The notes: generated by a model not told the origin, from the sequence alone. Shown: positions 9,380 to 18,590, counted from the first letter of the stretch. The stretch: 64,000 nucleotides of DNA from Alphaproteobacteria bacterium (GCA_017307285.1 JAFKFI010000047.1:62001-126000); one strand, 5' to 3'. Translations and numbers: made by a program.

Positions 9380-10654
9380 TCAGCGCTTCTCGGAAAAGGT
9401 TGGTCCGATGGGATCGGGCGACGTAGGCGCGTCGGAGAAGCCCGGATCGTGTGCGAGCGGTGCGGCCTGTGGTGCCAGGATCGCGAATGGCCGTTCGAGA
9501 TGCGCTGGAGGCGTCGTGGTCATGCTCCCGGCCGCGGCCACGACGGCCAAGAGGATCGCGGCGGCAGCCATGAAGTAGAACACTCCGTCGATGTCGAAGC
9601 GCGCCATGAGGCTTGTGCCGATCAGCGGACCGAGGACCGAGGCGAGCCCGCTCACCAGGATGAGCTGACCGCTGACCGCGACCACGCGGTCGGCCGGCAT
9701 CCGGTCGTGCGCGAGTGCGACGCAGACCGGGTAGAGCGTCGACATGAAGCCGCCCAGCAATGCCGCCGCAGTCAGGACCAGGGGCAGTGAGCGCGGCAGC
9801 AATACCAGGGCAACAGCAACGACCGCAAATCCGGCACCAAGTGCCGCCAACACGGCGCGTCGATCGAAGCGATCGGAAAGTCGGCCGACCGGCACCTGGA
9901 ACACGAGTCCACCCAGTACCGCGACAAGCATGAACAGCGCGATCGTCGCGCGTTCGATCCCCTCGCCCTGCATCCACGCGGGTACAAGTGCATAAAACGC
10001 GCTGGTGACGAACCCGCTGATCATACAACCGACCACCGAGATGGGCGCCCCGCGGACAAGTTGACCATACGGCATCTTTGCCACGGCCGCCATTTGGGGC
10101 GGCTCGGCCCTGGTCGTGCTCACCATGAAAAGGGCGACGGCGAATAAGGCGGCAATCGTGTTGAACGGCGTGGCCGCCTCGATCTCGGCACGGGCGATCA
10201 GAAGCTGTCCGACAGCGAGAGCCAGGAACGTGCCCACCATGTAGATCGAGAAGACCCGTCCCCGTTCGGACGGTCGGGCCTTGGCGTTGAGCCAGCTCTC
10301 GGTCGCGATGAAGATGCCCGAGCAGCCGAACCCGATGACCGCGCGCAGTACAAGCCACGGCCATGCCTCTGCCCAGAGCGGCATCGCGGCGGTCGCAGCG
10401 ACGACGAGACCGCCAAACGCGGCGTAAGCACGGATGTGCCCGATCCGTTCGATGATCCGCCCGCAGCGCAATGCGCCCAGCGCGAAACCGGCGAAGTAGC
10501 TGCTGAGCACCAGACCAGCCATTGTCGCGCCGAAGTCTTCGATTGCCACGCGCAATGAAATGAAAGTGCCGAAAAAGCCATTGGCAAGCTGGATGGCGCT
10601 CGTCGCGACAACCAGCGTCCCTATCTGGGCGCGCATCGAGTTGCTCGGCTGCAT
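9380..10654 (-). CDS. MFS transporter
   Basis: This roughly 424-residue membrane protein has about 12 hydrophobic segments and the MFS loop 2-3 motif (GRIIERIGHIRAY). The start at 10654 is favoured by a GGTGGAG ribosome site; an in-frame ATG at 10696 would add 14 residues. The pattern (two six-helix halves, short loops, a second loop motif VGRLSDRFDRR) fits the YcaD/UMF-type MFS group. It converges with the hydantoinase-like gene, the stops being two bases apart. The substrate is unknown. Confidence 0.83.
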   Translation of the reverse strand: MQPSNSMRAQIGTLVVATSAIQLANGFFGTFISLRVAIEDFGATMAGLVLSSYFAGFALGALRCGRIIERIGHIRAYAAFGGLVVAATAAMPLWAEAWPWLVLRAVIGFGCSGIFIATESWLNAKARPSERGRVFSIYMVGTFLALAVGQLLIARAEIEAATPFNTIAALFAVALFMVSTTRAEPPQMAAVAKMPYGQLVRGAPISVVGCMISGFVTSAFYALVPAWMQGEGIERATIALFMLVAVLGGLVFQVPVGRLSDRFDRRAVLAALGAGFAVVAVALVLLPRSLPLVLTAAALLGGFMSTLYPVCVALAHDRMPADRVVAVSGQLILVSGLASVLGPLIGTSLMARFDIDGVFYFMAAAAILLAVVAAAGSMTTTPPAHLERPFAILAPQAAPLAHDPGFSDAPTSPDPIGPTFSEKR

Positions 10655-10956
10655 CGCTCTCCACCGTTTTTCGGCCGACCAGTCCGATCGCGCCATCCGA
10701 CCTTGCGAGGTTCGCGCCCCAGGCCGGTCAGATCAACCGGCTGCGCGTGCCGCCACTCGCGTCCGTCGAGATCGTATCGTTCCGCTATCATCCGAAAATG
10801 CTCCACCGCAACGCGACTTTCGACAGCGTGGAGCTGCAAGATGGCGGTTCGCGATACAGCGACATTGGCACGATGACGCAGGGTTGTAGAGTCGTGCCGT
10901 TGCGTTCCATCCCGAACCGATAGAGTGTCGGAACGCTGAAGCCGAGCGAGAATGGC

Positions 10957-12045
10957 GTGAACCGCGAAACATCCATCTATCTCGACGGCGTGCGCTTCAC
11001 TGCGGCAGCGGTCGTGTTCCTCACCCATGTCTCGGGCCGGCGCCTCACGGGCGGTCTGTTCTGGCAGGTGGCGCCCTACGGGTCGGAGGCCGTGACCCTG
11101 TTCTTCGTGCTGTCCGGATTCGTGATCGGCTACACCACGCGGCGAAACCGCCCCGCCGAAACCTATATCGTCGCGCGCACCGCACGCATCTATTCGGTGG
11201 CGCTTCCAGCGCTCCTGCTTACGTTCGTTCTGGATTCGATCGGGCGCGGCCTCAATCCCGCGCTGTACACGGAATCGTGGGGCTATATCTGGGACGGGCG
11301 CGCCTGGCAGTTTCTGCGCGGCGCGCTGTTTCTCAACCAAATCTGGTATACTGATGTCAGCCCCGGATCGGACCTGCCCTACTGGTCGCTGGGATACGAG
11401 GTCTGGTACTACGCGATCTTCGGGGTCGCTGCGTTCTCCCGCTCGCACTGGCGCTGGCCCATCCTGCTCGGGCTGCTGGCGTTCGTCGGGCCGCGGATTG
11501 CCGGGATGTTCCCGCTATGGGCGCTCGGGTTCTTGGCGTATCGCGTCTGCTCACGCGTCACTCTCAGCCGTGGGACGGCTGTGGCGATGTGCCTCGGAGC
11601 CGTGCTCATTTGGGTTGCCTACGAGGCGCAGGCATGGATGGGCGGCACGCGGATGACGGGGGCAGCACCGGCCTTCCTCGGCCACCCCGAACTGGCACAA
11701 AGCTATCTCGTGGCCACCCTGTTCACCATCCACTTGATCGGCTTCCATTCCCTTGGACCGACGTTCGGCGTGGTGCTGAACCGCTTTGCCAGGCCGGTGC
11801 GCTGGATCGCCGGAGCCACTTTCTCGTTGTATCTTTTCCATGTACCGATCGCGCAATTCATCGCTGCGCTGATGCCCTGGTCTCCGAGTTCGGGCGCTGC
11901 GCGAGTCGCGGTCCTTATCGGCACGCCGTTGCTCGTTCTGGCGTTGGCGGAGGTCACGGAGCGGCGCAAGGAATCGTGGCGCCGGCTGGTCATCGCGCTC
12001 CTGCGCTATCCCTCATCCTTTTGGTCAGGCGCGCTGCCGCGATAG
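10957..12045 (+). CDS. Acyltransferase 3 family membrane protein (OafA/YrhL-like)
   Basis: This 362-residue integral membrane O-acyltransferase begins with the conserved YLDGVRFTAAAVVFLTH block containing the Asp-Gly-Arg motif. FFVLSGFVIGYTT near residue 55 and SLYLFHVPIAQF near residue 290 are the other family hallmarks. These enzymes O-acylate exported polysaccharides, lipids or glycosides. The start is GTG at 10957, because the nearby ATG at 10952 reads into an immediate stop. It converges with a glycosyltransferase gene (stops 16 bases apart), and the two may act on the same glycan, which is inference. Confidence 0.85.
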   Translation: MNRETSIYLDGVRFTAAAVVFLTHVSGRRLTGGLFWQVAPYGSEAVTLFFVLSGFVIGYTTRRNRPAETYIVARTARIYSVALPALLLTFVLDSIGRGLNPALYTESWGYIWDGRAWQFLRGALFLNQIWYTDVSPGSDLPYWSLGYEVWYYAIFGVAAFSRSHWRWPILLGLLAFVGPRIAGMFPLWALGFLAYRVCSRVTLSRGTAVAMCLGAVLIWVAYEAQAWMGGTRMTGAAPAFLGHPELAQSYLVATLFTIHLIGFHSLGPTFGVVLNRFARPVRWIAGATFSLYLFHVPIAQFIAALMPWSPSSGAARVAVLIGTPLLVLALAEVTERRKESWRRLVIALLRYPSSFWSGALPR

Positions 12046-12061
12046 GCGACTGCCGCTGCCA

Positions 12062-13288
12062 TCACTCGGGCCGGGCAGCGACCGGCCTGACCGGCTGTTC
12101 CAGCAGCTTCGGGAAGCCGAGCTCCACCGCCTCACGGTAGGCGGCCGCCAGCACCTCGGTCCGTCGCGCCTCCCGCGCGCGGCGTAGCGCGTCGATCTGG
12201 CGAGCGTATCGCTCGGGGTCGACCTCGGTCACCACCCTCTCGACTGCCGCCTCCATGCCGGCCTCGTCCTCGCAGAGAAAGCCGATCTCGCCGCTCTCGG
12301 CGAAGAACTGCTCGGACAACGGCACGCGCATGGTGATGACCGGCTTGAGCCATGTGACCGCATCGATCAGAGCGCCGCTCGCGGAGAAATCGTAGTAGCC
12401 GCGACGGAAAGGCAAAAACACGTAGTGCAGCGCAGCCAAGCGCCGCGCGAATTCAGCGCGCGGCAGATGCTCGTGCGCCGGCGGATCTTCCAGCACGTCG
12501 CAACCCGCGGTCTTGCCCGCCTGGACGACCCCGACATGCACGAAGGCGACGCGGTCGCCGTGCCGCGCCTTCACGCGAGCGGCAATGTCGAGGAACGTAG
12601 GAAATCCCTTGGCCTCCGAGCCCAGGCCGACAAAGCCGATGCGAATGGGCGGGAGTGGGACGGGTGGATCGCTCGTGGGAATTTCGGCCGCGTTGATCGG
12701 GTGCCGCACAATGTCGGTGCGCGCCGATGCCTCTGGCAATACAGATTGCAGAGCGGCCCGTATCGCAGGCTCCAGCACGAGGAAGCGCACGGGCACCTGG
12801 AACCGCCTCTCCAGTGCCGAGCGAGTATCGAACGCGCGAACCAGTGGGTTGCGCGGACGCCAGCCCGTGGCATCCGACAGATTGCCGTGCAGGCCGATCT
12901 GAACACCAACCCGTCGCCCCGAAAGCCGTGCGGCATAGGCCGCGGCAAATGTTCCGGTCGCGGTGGTGGAGGTCAGCAGCACGAGGCAGCCCGCCTTGTG
13001 CGGCACCTTACCGAGCGCCGTCCGGATGGTGCGGAACTCCTGCCAGAAGCGCGGGAAGGACACCATGTGCGTCCGGCCACGATATCGTTGCGAGACCTCG
13101 ATCGGCATGAACGCGATATTGGGCAGAGCGGCGAGCGCCGGATCGCGCTGCAGCTCCGTCAGGTGCGTCGGGTCGGCATGGACCCGTACCTGCTGTTCCG
13201 GCCAAGCACGCGCGACAAACTGGATGACGCCGCAATTCACCGGCGCGTGGACCGTCCCGGTCCATGTCATCTCGAAAATCAGGATCAT
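12062..13288 (-). CDS. Glycosyltransferase-like protein (GT-B type)
   Basis: This is a 408-residue protein. A C-terminal Rossmann-like half contains IRIGFVGLGSEAKGF, which starts the donor-binding domain, and LHYVFLPFRRGYYDFSASG, which resembles the Glu/Gly-rich donor loop of GT-B enzymes (here Ser-Ala-Ser-Gly rather than the usual E-x7-E). The N-terminus (MILIFEMTWTGTVHAPVN) fits an acceptor domain. The start at 13288 has a GGGGAAAG site; the ATG at 13321 lacks one. No signal peptide or membrane anchor is evident. The exact GT family cannot be assigned by eye. Confidence 0.65.
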   Translation of the reverse strand: MILIFEMTWTGTVHAPVNCGVIQFVARAWPEQQVRVHADPTHLTELQRDPALAALPNIAFMPIEVSQRYRGRTHMVSFPRFWQEFRTIRTALGKVPHKAGCLVLLTSTTATGTFAAAYAARLSGRRVGVQIGLHGNLSDATGWRPRNPLVRAFDTRSALERRFQVPVRFLVLEPAIRAALQSVLPEASARTDIVRHPINAAEIPTSDPPVPLPPIRIGFVGLGSEAKGFPTFLDIAARVKARHGDRVAFVHVGVVQAGKTAGCDVLEDPPAHEHLPRAEFARRLAALHYVFLPFRRGYYDFSASGALIDAVTWLKPVITMRVPLSEQFFAESGEIGFLCEDEAGMEAAVERVVTEVDPERYARQIDALRRAREARRTEVLAAAYREAVELGFPKLLEQPVRPVAARPE

Positions 13289-13521
13289 GCGCGTGCCGGC
13301 TTTCCCCGCGGTCGTCAGCACGGGCTCGGATGCGAAACTCGAAACCGTCGGCCGGTGTGATTGGCAAGAACCTGGAAGCTGGGCGACGCGGCAGCAAGAG
13401 CGAGTTTACGGGACTACGATGAAACTTGCGTCAGTCCGGCCCGACGCGCCATGCTCCCGAGCCAGTCCGGCTGTCCCGGAGTATTTGCCGATCAGCCCCA
13501 CCCGTGCAGGAGAACGCAAAC

Positions 13522-13692
13522 ATGGCCCGCATCCTGATCGCCACCCTGATTCTCGCGGCAGCGGCCGCGCCGGCCTTTGCGTGCGACTACAACAAGTCCG
13601 CCGCGGCGACCCCGCAGTCGAAGGCGGCCACAGCGCAGCCGGCCAATGGTCACGCGCCATCTGGCGCAATATCGAGCCAAAGGCCGTCCTAG
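13522..13692 (+). CDS. Small exported protein (56 aa)
   Basis: This is a 56-residue product with a clear Sec signal (MARILIATLILAAAAAPAFA, cleavage after residue 20). The mature part is only about 36 residues, starts with CDYNKSA and is Ala/Gln/Ser rich. The ATG follows a perfect AGGAGA ribosome site at 13508-13513. The cysteine right after the predicted cut could make it a small lipoprotein, though the lipobox (AFAC) is imperfect. It is unknown to me beyond this. It precedes the penicillin-acylase-family gene by 88 bases. Confidence 0.65.
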   Translation: MARILIATLILAAAAAPAFACDYNKSAAATPQSKAATAQPANGHAPSGAISSQRPS

Positions 13693-13780
13693 ACAGCATG
13701 ACCGGCCCCGGCACCGTAGGCCGGGGCGACAGGCGCTGTCGGCATAGCGCTCGTCCGTTGGTTGCCGGGCGATCGTCCTG

Positions 13781-16099
13781 GTGAGCCGTCCCCTCGCCGC
13801 GCTGCGCTGGCTGGTTGCCGGCGTTGGAGCAGTGGCTGTCTTGGTCGCGGCCATTGTCGGCGCGCTGCTCTGGTGGAGCCTGCCGGCCGCTGAGCAGGAG
13901 GTGCGGATTCCGGGCCTGTCCGCGCCGGCGACGATCAGCATGGACGCGGACGGCGTGGCGCGGATCCGCGCGGCGTCGGAGAGCGATGCAGCGGCTGCGC
14001 TCGGCTTCGTCCATGCGCGAGACCGGATGTTCCAGCTCGACATGATGCGCCGTGCGGCCTCGGGCCGCTTGGCGGAACTGGTCGGTGCCCGTGCATTGCC
14101 GTTCGATCGCGAGATGCGGGTGCTCGGGTTGCGTTATCGCGCGGAAGCCGATTACGCGGTGCTGCCATCCGTCGATCGGGTAGTACTCGAAGCCTACGCC
14201 CGCGGAGTGAACGCCTGGATTGCCGCGCGCGGCCGGTTCAGTGCGCCCGAATTCATCGCGCTCGGCGCGCCGGAGCCCTGGACGCCCACCGATAGTCTGC
14301 TCTGGGCCCGGACAATGGGGCTCTATCTCTCGGGCAACTGGCAGCGCGAATTGGCACGACTTGCATTGGCCAAGCACCTGCCGGTGCGGCGGATCGCCGA
14401 GCTTTGGCCGGGTCGCGAAGAGAGCGTTGCCGCCCTCGATCCGGCTTCCGCCGACGCGGCCCAACATGTGCTGGATGCCCTGCCGCAGATGCCCGAGGGC
14501 GGCTCCAACGCCTGGGCGGTGAGCGGCGCCTCGAGCGCCACCGGGCGGCCGCTGCTCGCCGGCGACCCGCACCTGCTCTATATGCTGCCCGGCATCTGGT
14601 ATCTCGCGCGCATCGAGCGGCCGGACGGCGTGTGGGCGGGAGCCACGGCGCCCGGGGTGCCAGGCGTGGTGATGGGCCGCAACAGCGACATCGCCTGGGC
14701 TTTCACCACGACCGGCGCCGACACCCAGGACGTCTTCATCGAGACGCCGGTTGGGGACGATCAATACGCGACGCCCGACGGACCACGTCCATTCGTCGTG
14801 CGCGAGGAACGGATCCGCGTCCGTGGGCAGGAAGATGTCATCCTGACGGTGCGCGAGACCCGGCACGGTCCGGTGATCAGCGACATCGCGCCACGGCCGG
14901 ACGACAAGCTGCTCGCGGTGGCGATGGCCAGCCTGGCGCCGGGCGAGACGGCGGCTTCCGGCTTTCTTGCGCTCAATCGGGCACACAGCGTCGCCGAGGC
15001 GGGATCGGCCGCCGCGCTGATCACGTCGCCGGTACAGAACATGATGGTCGCGGACCGCGAACGGATCGGACTGTTCGTAACCGGCCGCGTGCCATTGCGT
15101 CGCGCCGGCGACGGTTTCGCTCCAGTTGCTGGAGCGGACGGCGCACATGACTGGCTCGGCTTCGCCGCCGGCGCCCGCCTGCCTGTCACGGTCGATCCCG
15201 CGGACGGTCAGCTGGTGAACGCCAACGAGCCGGTGGCGCCCCTGGGCTTCCCGGTCTTCCTCGGCCGCGACGCCGAGGGGCCGTGGCGCGCGGAGCGGAT
15301 TCGCGCGCTGTTGGCCGGATCGCGGAAGCACACGGTCGACGGGTTCGCGGGGATGCAGGCCGACGCGGGTAGCGAATACGCCCGCCAACTCCTGCCGGTG
15401 CTGCGCGGTGTCGCCGTACCGAAGGGCACGGCCCGCAAGGCGGCCGCTCTGCTCGACGGGTGGGATGGAACGATGGCGCTCGACGGCGCGGCGCCGTTGA
15501 TCTTCAACGCCTGGCTGGCCCGGTTCCGCGACGACGTGCTGCGGCGGGCCGGCGTTCCCGAGCGCAGCCCCGCCGTCTCGCGCCTCGGCTTCGTCGCCTG
15601 GCTGCTCGGCCCAAGTGACGCGGACGCCCGCGCGGCTTGGTGCGGCGGTTCGTGCGAGCCGGTGCTCGCGCAGGCACTGGAAAACGCGACCGCCGAGTTG
15701 GCGTCCCACCTGGGCCCCGATCCAACGACCTGGCGCTGGGGCGCCGTACACGACGCGGTGTTCAGCCATCCTGTGTTCCGCTTCGTACCGCTGTTGGGCC
15801 GACTCACCGAGGCCCGGATCCCGGTGGCTGGCGACACCAGCACAATCAATCGGCAGGAGGCGCTGTTCGGCGGCTTCGACAGCGTCCACGGCCCGGCCTA
15901 TCGCGGGGTCTATGATCTCGCCGACCTCGACCGCAGCCGTTTCATGGCCGTGCCCGGCCAGTCCGGCAATCCGTTCCGCGGCACATCGCGCGGCTTCGTC
16001 CGCCGTTGGGCCGAGGGCCGGACGATCACGCTTGGTCCCGAGAGCGGCACGGGGGAGGTGACCGCTCGCATCCGCCTCCTGCCGACGGCGGCACCGTAA
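13781..16099 (+). CDS. Penicillin acylase family protein (S45 Ntn-hydrolase)
   Basis: This 772-residue protein begins with a hydrophobic anchor/signal (residues about 5-32). It carries the S45 hallmark GGSNAWAVSG, with Ser242 as the residue that becomes the N-terminal nucleophile after autocatalytic removal of a spacer peptide. The alpha chain (about 35-230) includes the YARGVNAWI block. The beta chain includes the GDPH, GVPGVVMGRN and FTTTGADTQD blocks conserved in the family. The family cleaves penicillins, cephalosporins, acyl-homoserine lactones or aculeacin-like amides; which of these applies here is not readable. The start is GTG at 13781. It probably acts in the periplasm. Confidence 0.88.
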   Translation: MSRPLAALRWLVAGVGAVAVLVAAIVGALLWWSLPAAEQEVRIPGLSAPATISMDADGVARIRAASESDAAAALGFVHARDRMFQLDMMRRAASGRLAELVGARALPFDREMRVLGLRYRAEADYAVLPSVDRVVLEAYARGVNAWIAARGRFSAPEFIALGAPEPWTPTDSLLWARTMGLYLSGNWQRELARLALAKHLPVRRIAELWPGREESVAALDPASADAAQHVLDALPQMPEGGSNAWAVSGASSATGRPLLAGDPHLLYMLPGIWYLARIERPDGVWAGATAPGVPGVVMGRNSDIAWAFTTTGADTQDVFIETPVGDDQYATPDGPRPFVVREERIRVRGQEDVILTVRETRHGPVISDIAPRPDDKLLAVAMASLAPGETAASGFLALNRAHSVAEAGSAAALITSPVQNMMVADRERIGLFVTGRVPLRRAGDGFAPVAGADGAHDWLGFAAGARLPVTVDPADGQLVNANEPVAPLGFPVFLGRDAEGPWRAERIRALLAGSRKHTVDGFAGMQADAGSEYARQLLPVLRGVAVPKGTARKAAALLDGWDGTMALDGAAPLIFNAWLARFRDDVLRRAGVPERSPAVSRLGFVAWLLGPSDADARAAWCGGSCEPVLAQALENATAELASHLGPDPTTWRWGAVHDAVFSHPVFRFVPLLGRLTEARIPVAGDTSTINRQEALFGGFDSVHGPAYRGVYDLADLDRSRFMAVPGQSGNPFRGTSRGFVRRWAEGRTITLGPESGTGEVTARIRLLPTAAP

Positions 16100-16427
16100 T
16101 CCGTTTCGCCCTGGTTCTCCGGTACGCCACCGGCATTGGACCGGGTTAGCACGGGCCTTCAACGGGTACGATGTCGGCGCGAACCCAGCCCATCGCATAC
16201 GGTGTTTCGCGCGAACAGGGCTACAAAGATTAGCCACAAATTGCGCATGTTTAACAAGCACAATGCGCATCGCGCGCATATATAGCGGCCCCCGAGGTCA
16301 TGAAGCTCGTCTGAGGTCGTCAGCGTTGAGGGATAGTCCGATCGATCGTCTCGACGTCCGCAGCGAGTTCAATCCGCATTCGGCCTATCGCCCCACTCCC
16401 ATCGCCATCACATGAAAGAAAGCGACT
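16100..16427. other. Intergenic region, locally AT-rich
   Basis: These 328 bases have no supported gene. From about 16218 to 16290 the base composition drops markedly, and two near-identical nonamers (attgcgcat, aatgcgcat) flank a TTTAACAAG stretch. Because GCGC is palindromic they also form a loose inverted repeat. A TATATA at about 16279 could serve as a -10 for the two small genes that follow, but no matching -35 is convincing. Confidence 0.4.
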
Positions 16428-16742
16428 ATGACCAAGCCAACCAGCGCCCCGGCGCTGGCGACACCGGCTGCGAGCGGCGAAGCTTCGCAGCCGACCGAAC
16501 AAGCCACGTTCGCCGTCTATCTATGGCTCTCCGAGGACGAAGAGATGCGTTTCGCAGCCGCCTCGATCGTCAACGCCTCCGGTGACGACCAGGAAGCCGG
16601 GCTGCTGCTGCGGGACTGCGCGGAACGCGCTATCGGGCACCGTCCGGTGCTTCTCAGCGCCCGCATCCAGACCGCCCTCATGCAGGACGTGGACTGGTCG
16701 GTGATCGCCCAGTCGTTCCGTGCCAACAATGCAACCGAATGA
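16428..16742 (+). CDS. Hypothetical protein (104 aa)
   Basis: This 104-residue soluble protein has a Thr/Ala/Pro-rich disordered N-terminus (about 25 residues) followed by a compact alpha-helical region, with FAVYLWLSEDEEMRFAAA as the most structured part. It has no cysteines beyond one, no signal peptide and no recognised domain. The ATG at 16428 is preceded by a weak GAAAG site. The next small gene starts 16 bases after its stop in the same direction, so the two look like a small operon. The sequence resembles no family I can name. Confidence 0.5.
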   Translation: MTKPTSAPALATPAASGEASQPTEQATFAVYLWLSEDEEMRFAAASIVNASGDDQEAGLLLRDCAERAIGHRPVLLSARIQTALMQDVDWSVIAQSFRANNATE

Positions 16743-16757
16743 CGTGATGGTGTGCCG

Positions 16758-16982
16758 ATGAGCGCCATGAGCACAGCCACATCCGACGAGTTGGTCCTCG
16801 AGCCGAAGGACGTCGGCGCGGTGTTCTCGTTCAGGCCGAAACCTGCCGACCAGCGCCGCCTCTTGCTGGTGATGGACGCGCTCAGAAATCGCTACGGCAT
16901 AGCGGAGCCGTCCCGACTGGACGCGGTCCGCCTGTCGCTCAGGCTCACCGCCGCCCAATTCGCCAAGTCTGACGCAAGATAG
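16758..16982 (+). CDS. Hypothetical protein (74 aa)
   Basis: This is a 74-residue charged soluble protein, probably mostly helical (LLLVMDALRNRYGIAEPSR, then a Leu/Arg amphipathic helix). A GTG at 16752 would add two residues; the ATG at 16758 was chosen, though no strong ribosome site precedes either, so coupling to the preceding gene is likely. I do not recognise it. The gene ends close to the carbonic anhydrase stop on the other strand (17042). Confidence 0.45.
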   Translation: MSAMSTATSDELVLEPKDVGAVFSFRPKPADQRRLLLVMDALRNRYGIAEPSRLDAVRLSLRLTAAQFAKSDAR

Positions 16983-17041
16983 TTCCGGCTGCTCCTAGCG
17001 CGTCTGCTTCGCCGTGCCCTGCCGCCCGTAGTTCCCAGCCT

Positions 17042-17746
17042 TCACACGAGGCTGATTTTTCCGGTTGCCAAATCATGCACCCCGCCGACCACCCGAAGCT
17101 GATGCTTGGATACCATGTCGGCCAGGATCGGCTTCGCCTGCTGCAGGCGTTGCACGTTGAAGCGCACATTTGCGACGACGGCCCGATGTTCCAGATCACC
17201 GCCGGTCTGCTGCAATGCCGGCTCGATCCCAGGTTTCATCGCCCGGACGAGGTCGGCGATGTGGCCGGGCAGATCGTTATGGGTCTGCAGGGCCTTTACC
17301 GTGGCGTCGACGGCCCCGCATTTCGTATGCCCAAGCACCATGATCACCTTGGTGCCGAGCACGGCGGCGCCGAACTCCAGACTGCCCAGCCCTTCCTCCG
17401 TGACGAAATTGCCCGCGACGCGGACCACGAACAGGTCTCCTGGCCCTTGGTCGAAGACGATCTCGGGCGCGGCGCGCGAGTCCGCGCAGGCGAGGATCGC
17501 GGCAAACGGCGCCTGGCCAAGAGCGCGGCTGGCGCGCCCAGCGGAAAAATCCCGCTCGTGGGGTTTGTTGGCAACGTATCGCGCATTGCCATCGACCAGC
17601 AGCTTCAGCGCAGCATCCGGGGTTTCGGCGGCGCGGCTCGGTTGGGCCTTCGCGGCGCCAATCGGCAAGGCGGCGGCCACCAAGCCGGCACCTGCCAACA
17701 TCAGCCGGCGGCGGCCTAGGCCGGAATCCGCACAAACGTCACACAT
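17042..17746 (-). CDS. Exported beta-class carbonic anhydrase
   Basis: This is a 234-residue beta-carbonic anhydrase. The zinc ligands are visible as the Cys and Asp of ACADSRAAPE and the His and Cys of GHTKCGAV, with the ADSR dyad intact. It therefore interconverts CO2 and bicarbonate. Unusually it carries an N-terminal twin-arginine leader (GRRRLMLAGAGLVAAALP) preceded by a short Cys-containing n-region, so it is exported to the periplasm. The start at 17746 has an AGGAG site eight bases upstream. It is transcribed away from an unassigned 197-base region. Confidence 0.88.
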   Translation of the reverse strand: MCDVCADSGLGRRRLMLAGAGLVAAALPIGAAKAQPSRAAETPDAALKLLVDGNARYVANKPHERDFSAGRASRALGQAPFAAILACADSRAAPEIVFDQGPGDLFVVRVAGNFVTEEGLGSLEFGAAVLGTKVIMVLGHTKCGAVDATVKALQTHNDLPGHIADLVRAMKPGIEPALQQTGGDLEHRAVVANVRFNVQRLQQAKPILADMVSKHQLRVVGGVHDLATGKISLV

Positions 17747-17943
17747 GTAACCATTCTCCTGGTGCGAAATCCGACGTTGCGAGCCATGCCGGTGCGTTGC
17801 CTCACTGTTCGGCTGTAGTTCGGTAATGGTCAAGTCTGAAACGGCGCATGAAGGACCCGCCTCTCCGATTGGGACGGTAGGTATCGCGAGGGCAAAAATC
17901 CCGGAACCTGCCACTGCAGGCCGAAACTCACCCGCGACGCCAA

Positions 17944-18222
17944 TTATGCCACGGCCTTTGCCACGATGTCCGGATGTTGGCCGATCACCCGCACATAGGC
18001 GATGGCGAAATCCGGTGCGGTTGCCCTGGCCTGCTCCCAGTCGCGCAGCGTACCGACCGGAACCCGGAAGCGCTTAGCGAACTCGGACTGCGACAAACCA
18101 AGCCCGGTCCTCGTCTTGCGGATCAGACGGGCGCGCTGGCCCCGGTCCAGCGCTTCAATCGTCACGTCGAAATCCTCGGAGTCGGCTGGATCAGCAGGCA
18201 GCGCGATATGCTCGTTCTTCAC
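17944..18222 (-). CDS. HTH (XRE-type) antitoxin/repressor of a BrnT-type module
   Basis: This is a 92-residue protein. Residues about 25-80 form an XRE-type helix-turn-helix: LIRKTRTGLGLSQSEFAKRF, then VPVGTLRDWEQAR as the recognition region. It overlaps the upstream toxin gene by 32 bases on the same strand, the usual toxin-first, antitoxin-second order of brn and hig loci. It presumably neutralises the toxin and represses the shared promoter at 18475-18503. Classical BrnA antitoxins are not of this plain XRE form, so the partner type is worth noting. Confidence 0.75.
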   Translation of the reverse strand: MKNEHIALPADPADSEDFDVTIEALDRGQRARLIRKTRTGLGLSQSEFAKRFRVPVGTLRDWEQARATAPDFAIAYVRVIGQHPDIVAKAVA

Positions 18223-18466
18223 CTCTGTTGCTCCTTCTCACCGAGATAAAGCGCGGTAAGTCGCCCCGCCAAACGAAAGCACCGGTGAACAGCTTCTCCC
18301 CGACGGTCCCGACCACCTTGAACCGTTCCTCGCCATCGATCTCGCGAATGGAGGGAATGATCGGGTGGTTGTCGTCGTCAAGAATCCGGTCGCCAAAGGC
18401 CAGCGGCAGCTGATGCTTCTCGCGGTTGGCCACATCCTTGGCGGGATCGAACCTGTCTTGCGGCAT
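18191..18466 (-). CDS. brnT: BrnT-family toxin (RelE-like ribonuclease fold)
   Basis: This 91-residue protein has the BrnT pattern: FDPAKDVANREKH at the N-terminus (the FDxxKxxxNxxKH signature), ILDDDNHP in the middle, EERFKVVG, and the C-terminal FISVRRSNRGEERAY that carries the basic catalytic residues. BrnT is a sequence-independent mRNA-cleaving toxin in studied systems. The ATG at 18466 lies only eight bases below a perfect TATAAT (-10), with no ribosome site, so translation is probably leaderless. The antitoxin gene overlaps its 3' end. Confidence 0.8.
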   Translation of the reverse strand: MPQDRFDPAKDVANREKHQLPLAFGDRILDDDNHPIIPSIREIDGEERFKVVGTVGEKLFTGAFVWRGDLPRFISVRRSNRGEERAYRAAC

Positions 18467-18474
18467 GGGACATA

Positions 18475-18503
18475 ATTATACGGGATTTCCGTATAGGCCA
18501 CAA
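18475..18503 (-). promoter_or_regulatory. Promoter with overlapping palindromic operator for the BrnT module
   Basis: On the minus strand a TTGTGG (-35, 18503-18498) is followed by exactly 17 bases and a consensus TATAAT (-10, 18480-18475). Inside it lies a perfect inverted repeat TATACGG-5-CCGTATA (18477-18495), which overlaps both the spacer and the -10. This is the expected layout for autorepression by a toxin-antitoxin complex. The initiation point would fall at or within about two bases of the toxin ATG. Confidence 0.65.
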
Positions 18504-18590
18504 ATCCATATTCACCCGTGAGCTGGCCCGTGACTTGGGTGGTCGGGAGCGCATCCTTGACCACCTCCGAAGCGAACTCATCTAATCCCG

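Noticed and set aside
13406..16279. Very long minus-strand open frame opposite the penicillin-acylase gene
   Set aside because: It is antisense to a gene with clear family motifs and has low-complexity Arg/Gly/Pro composition typical of GC-rich shadow frames.
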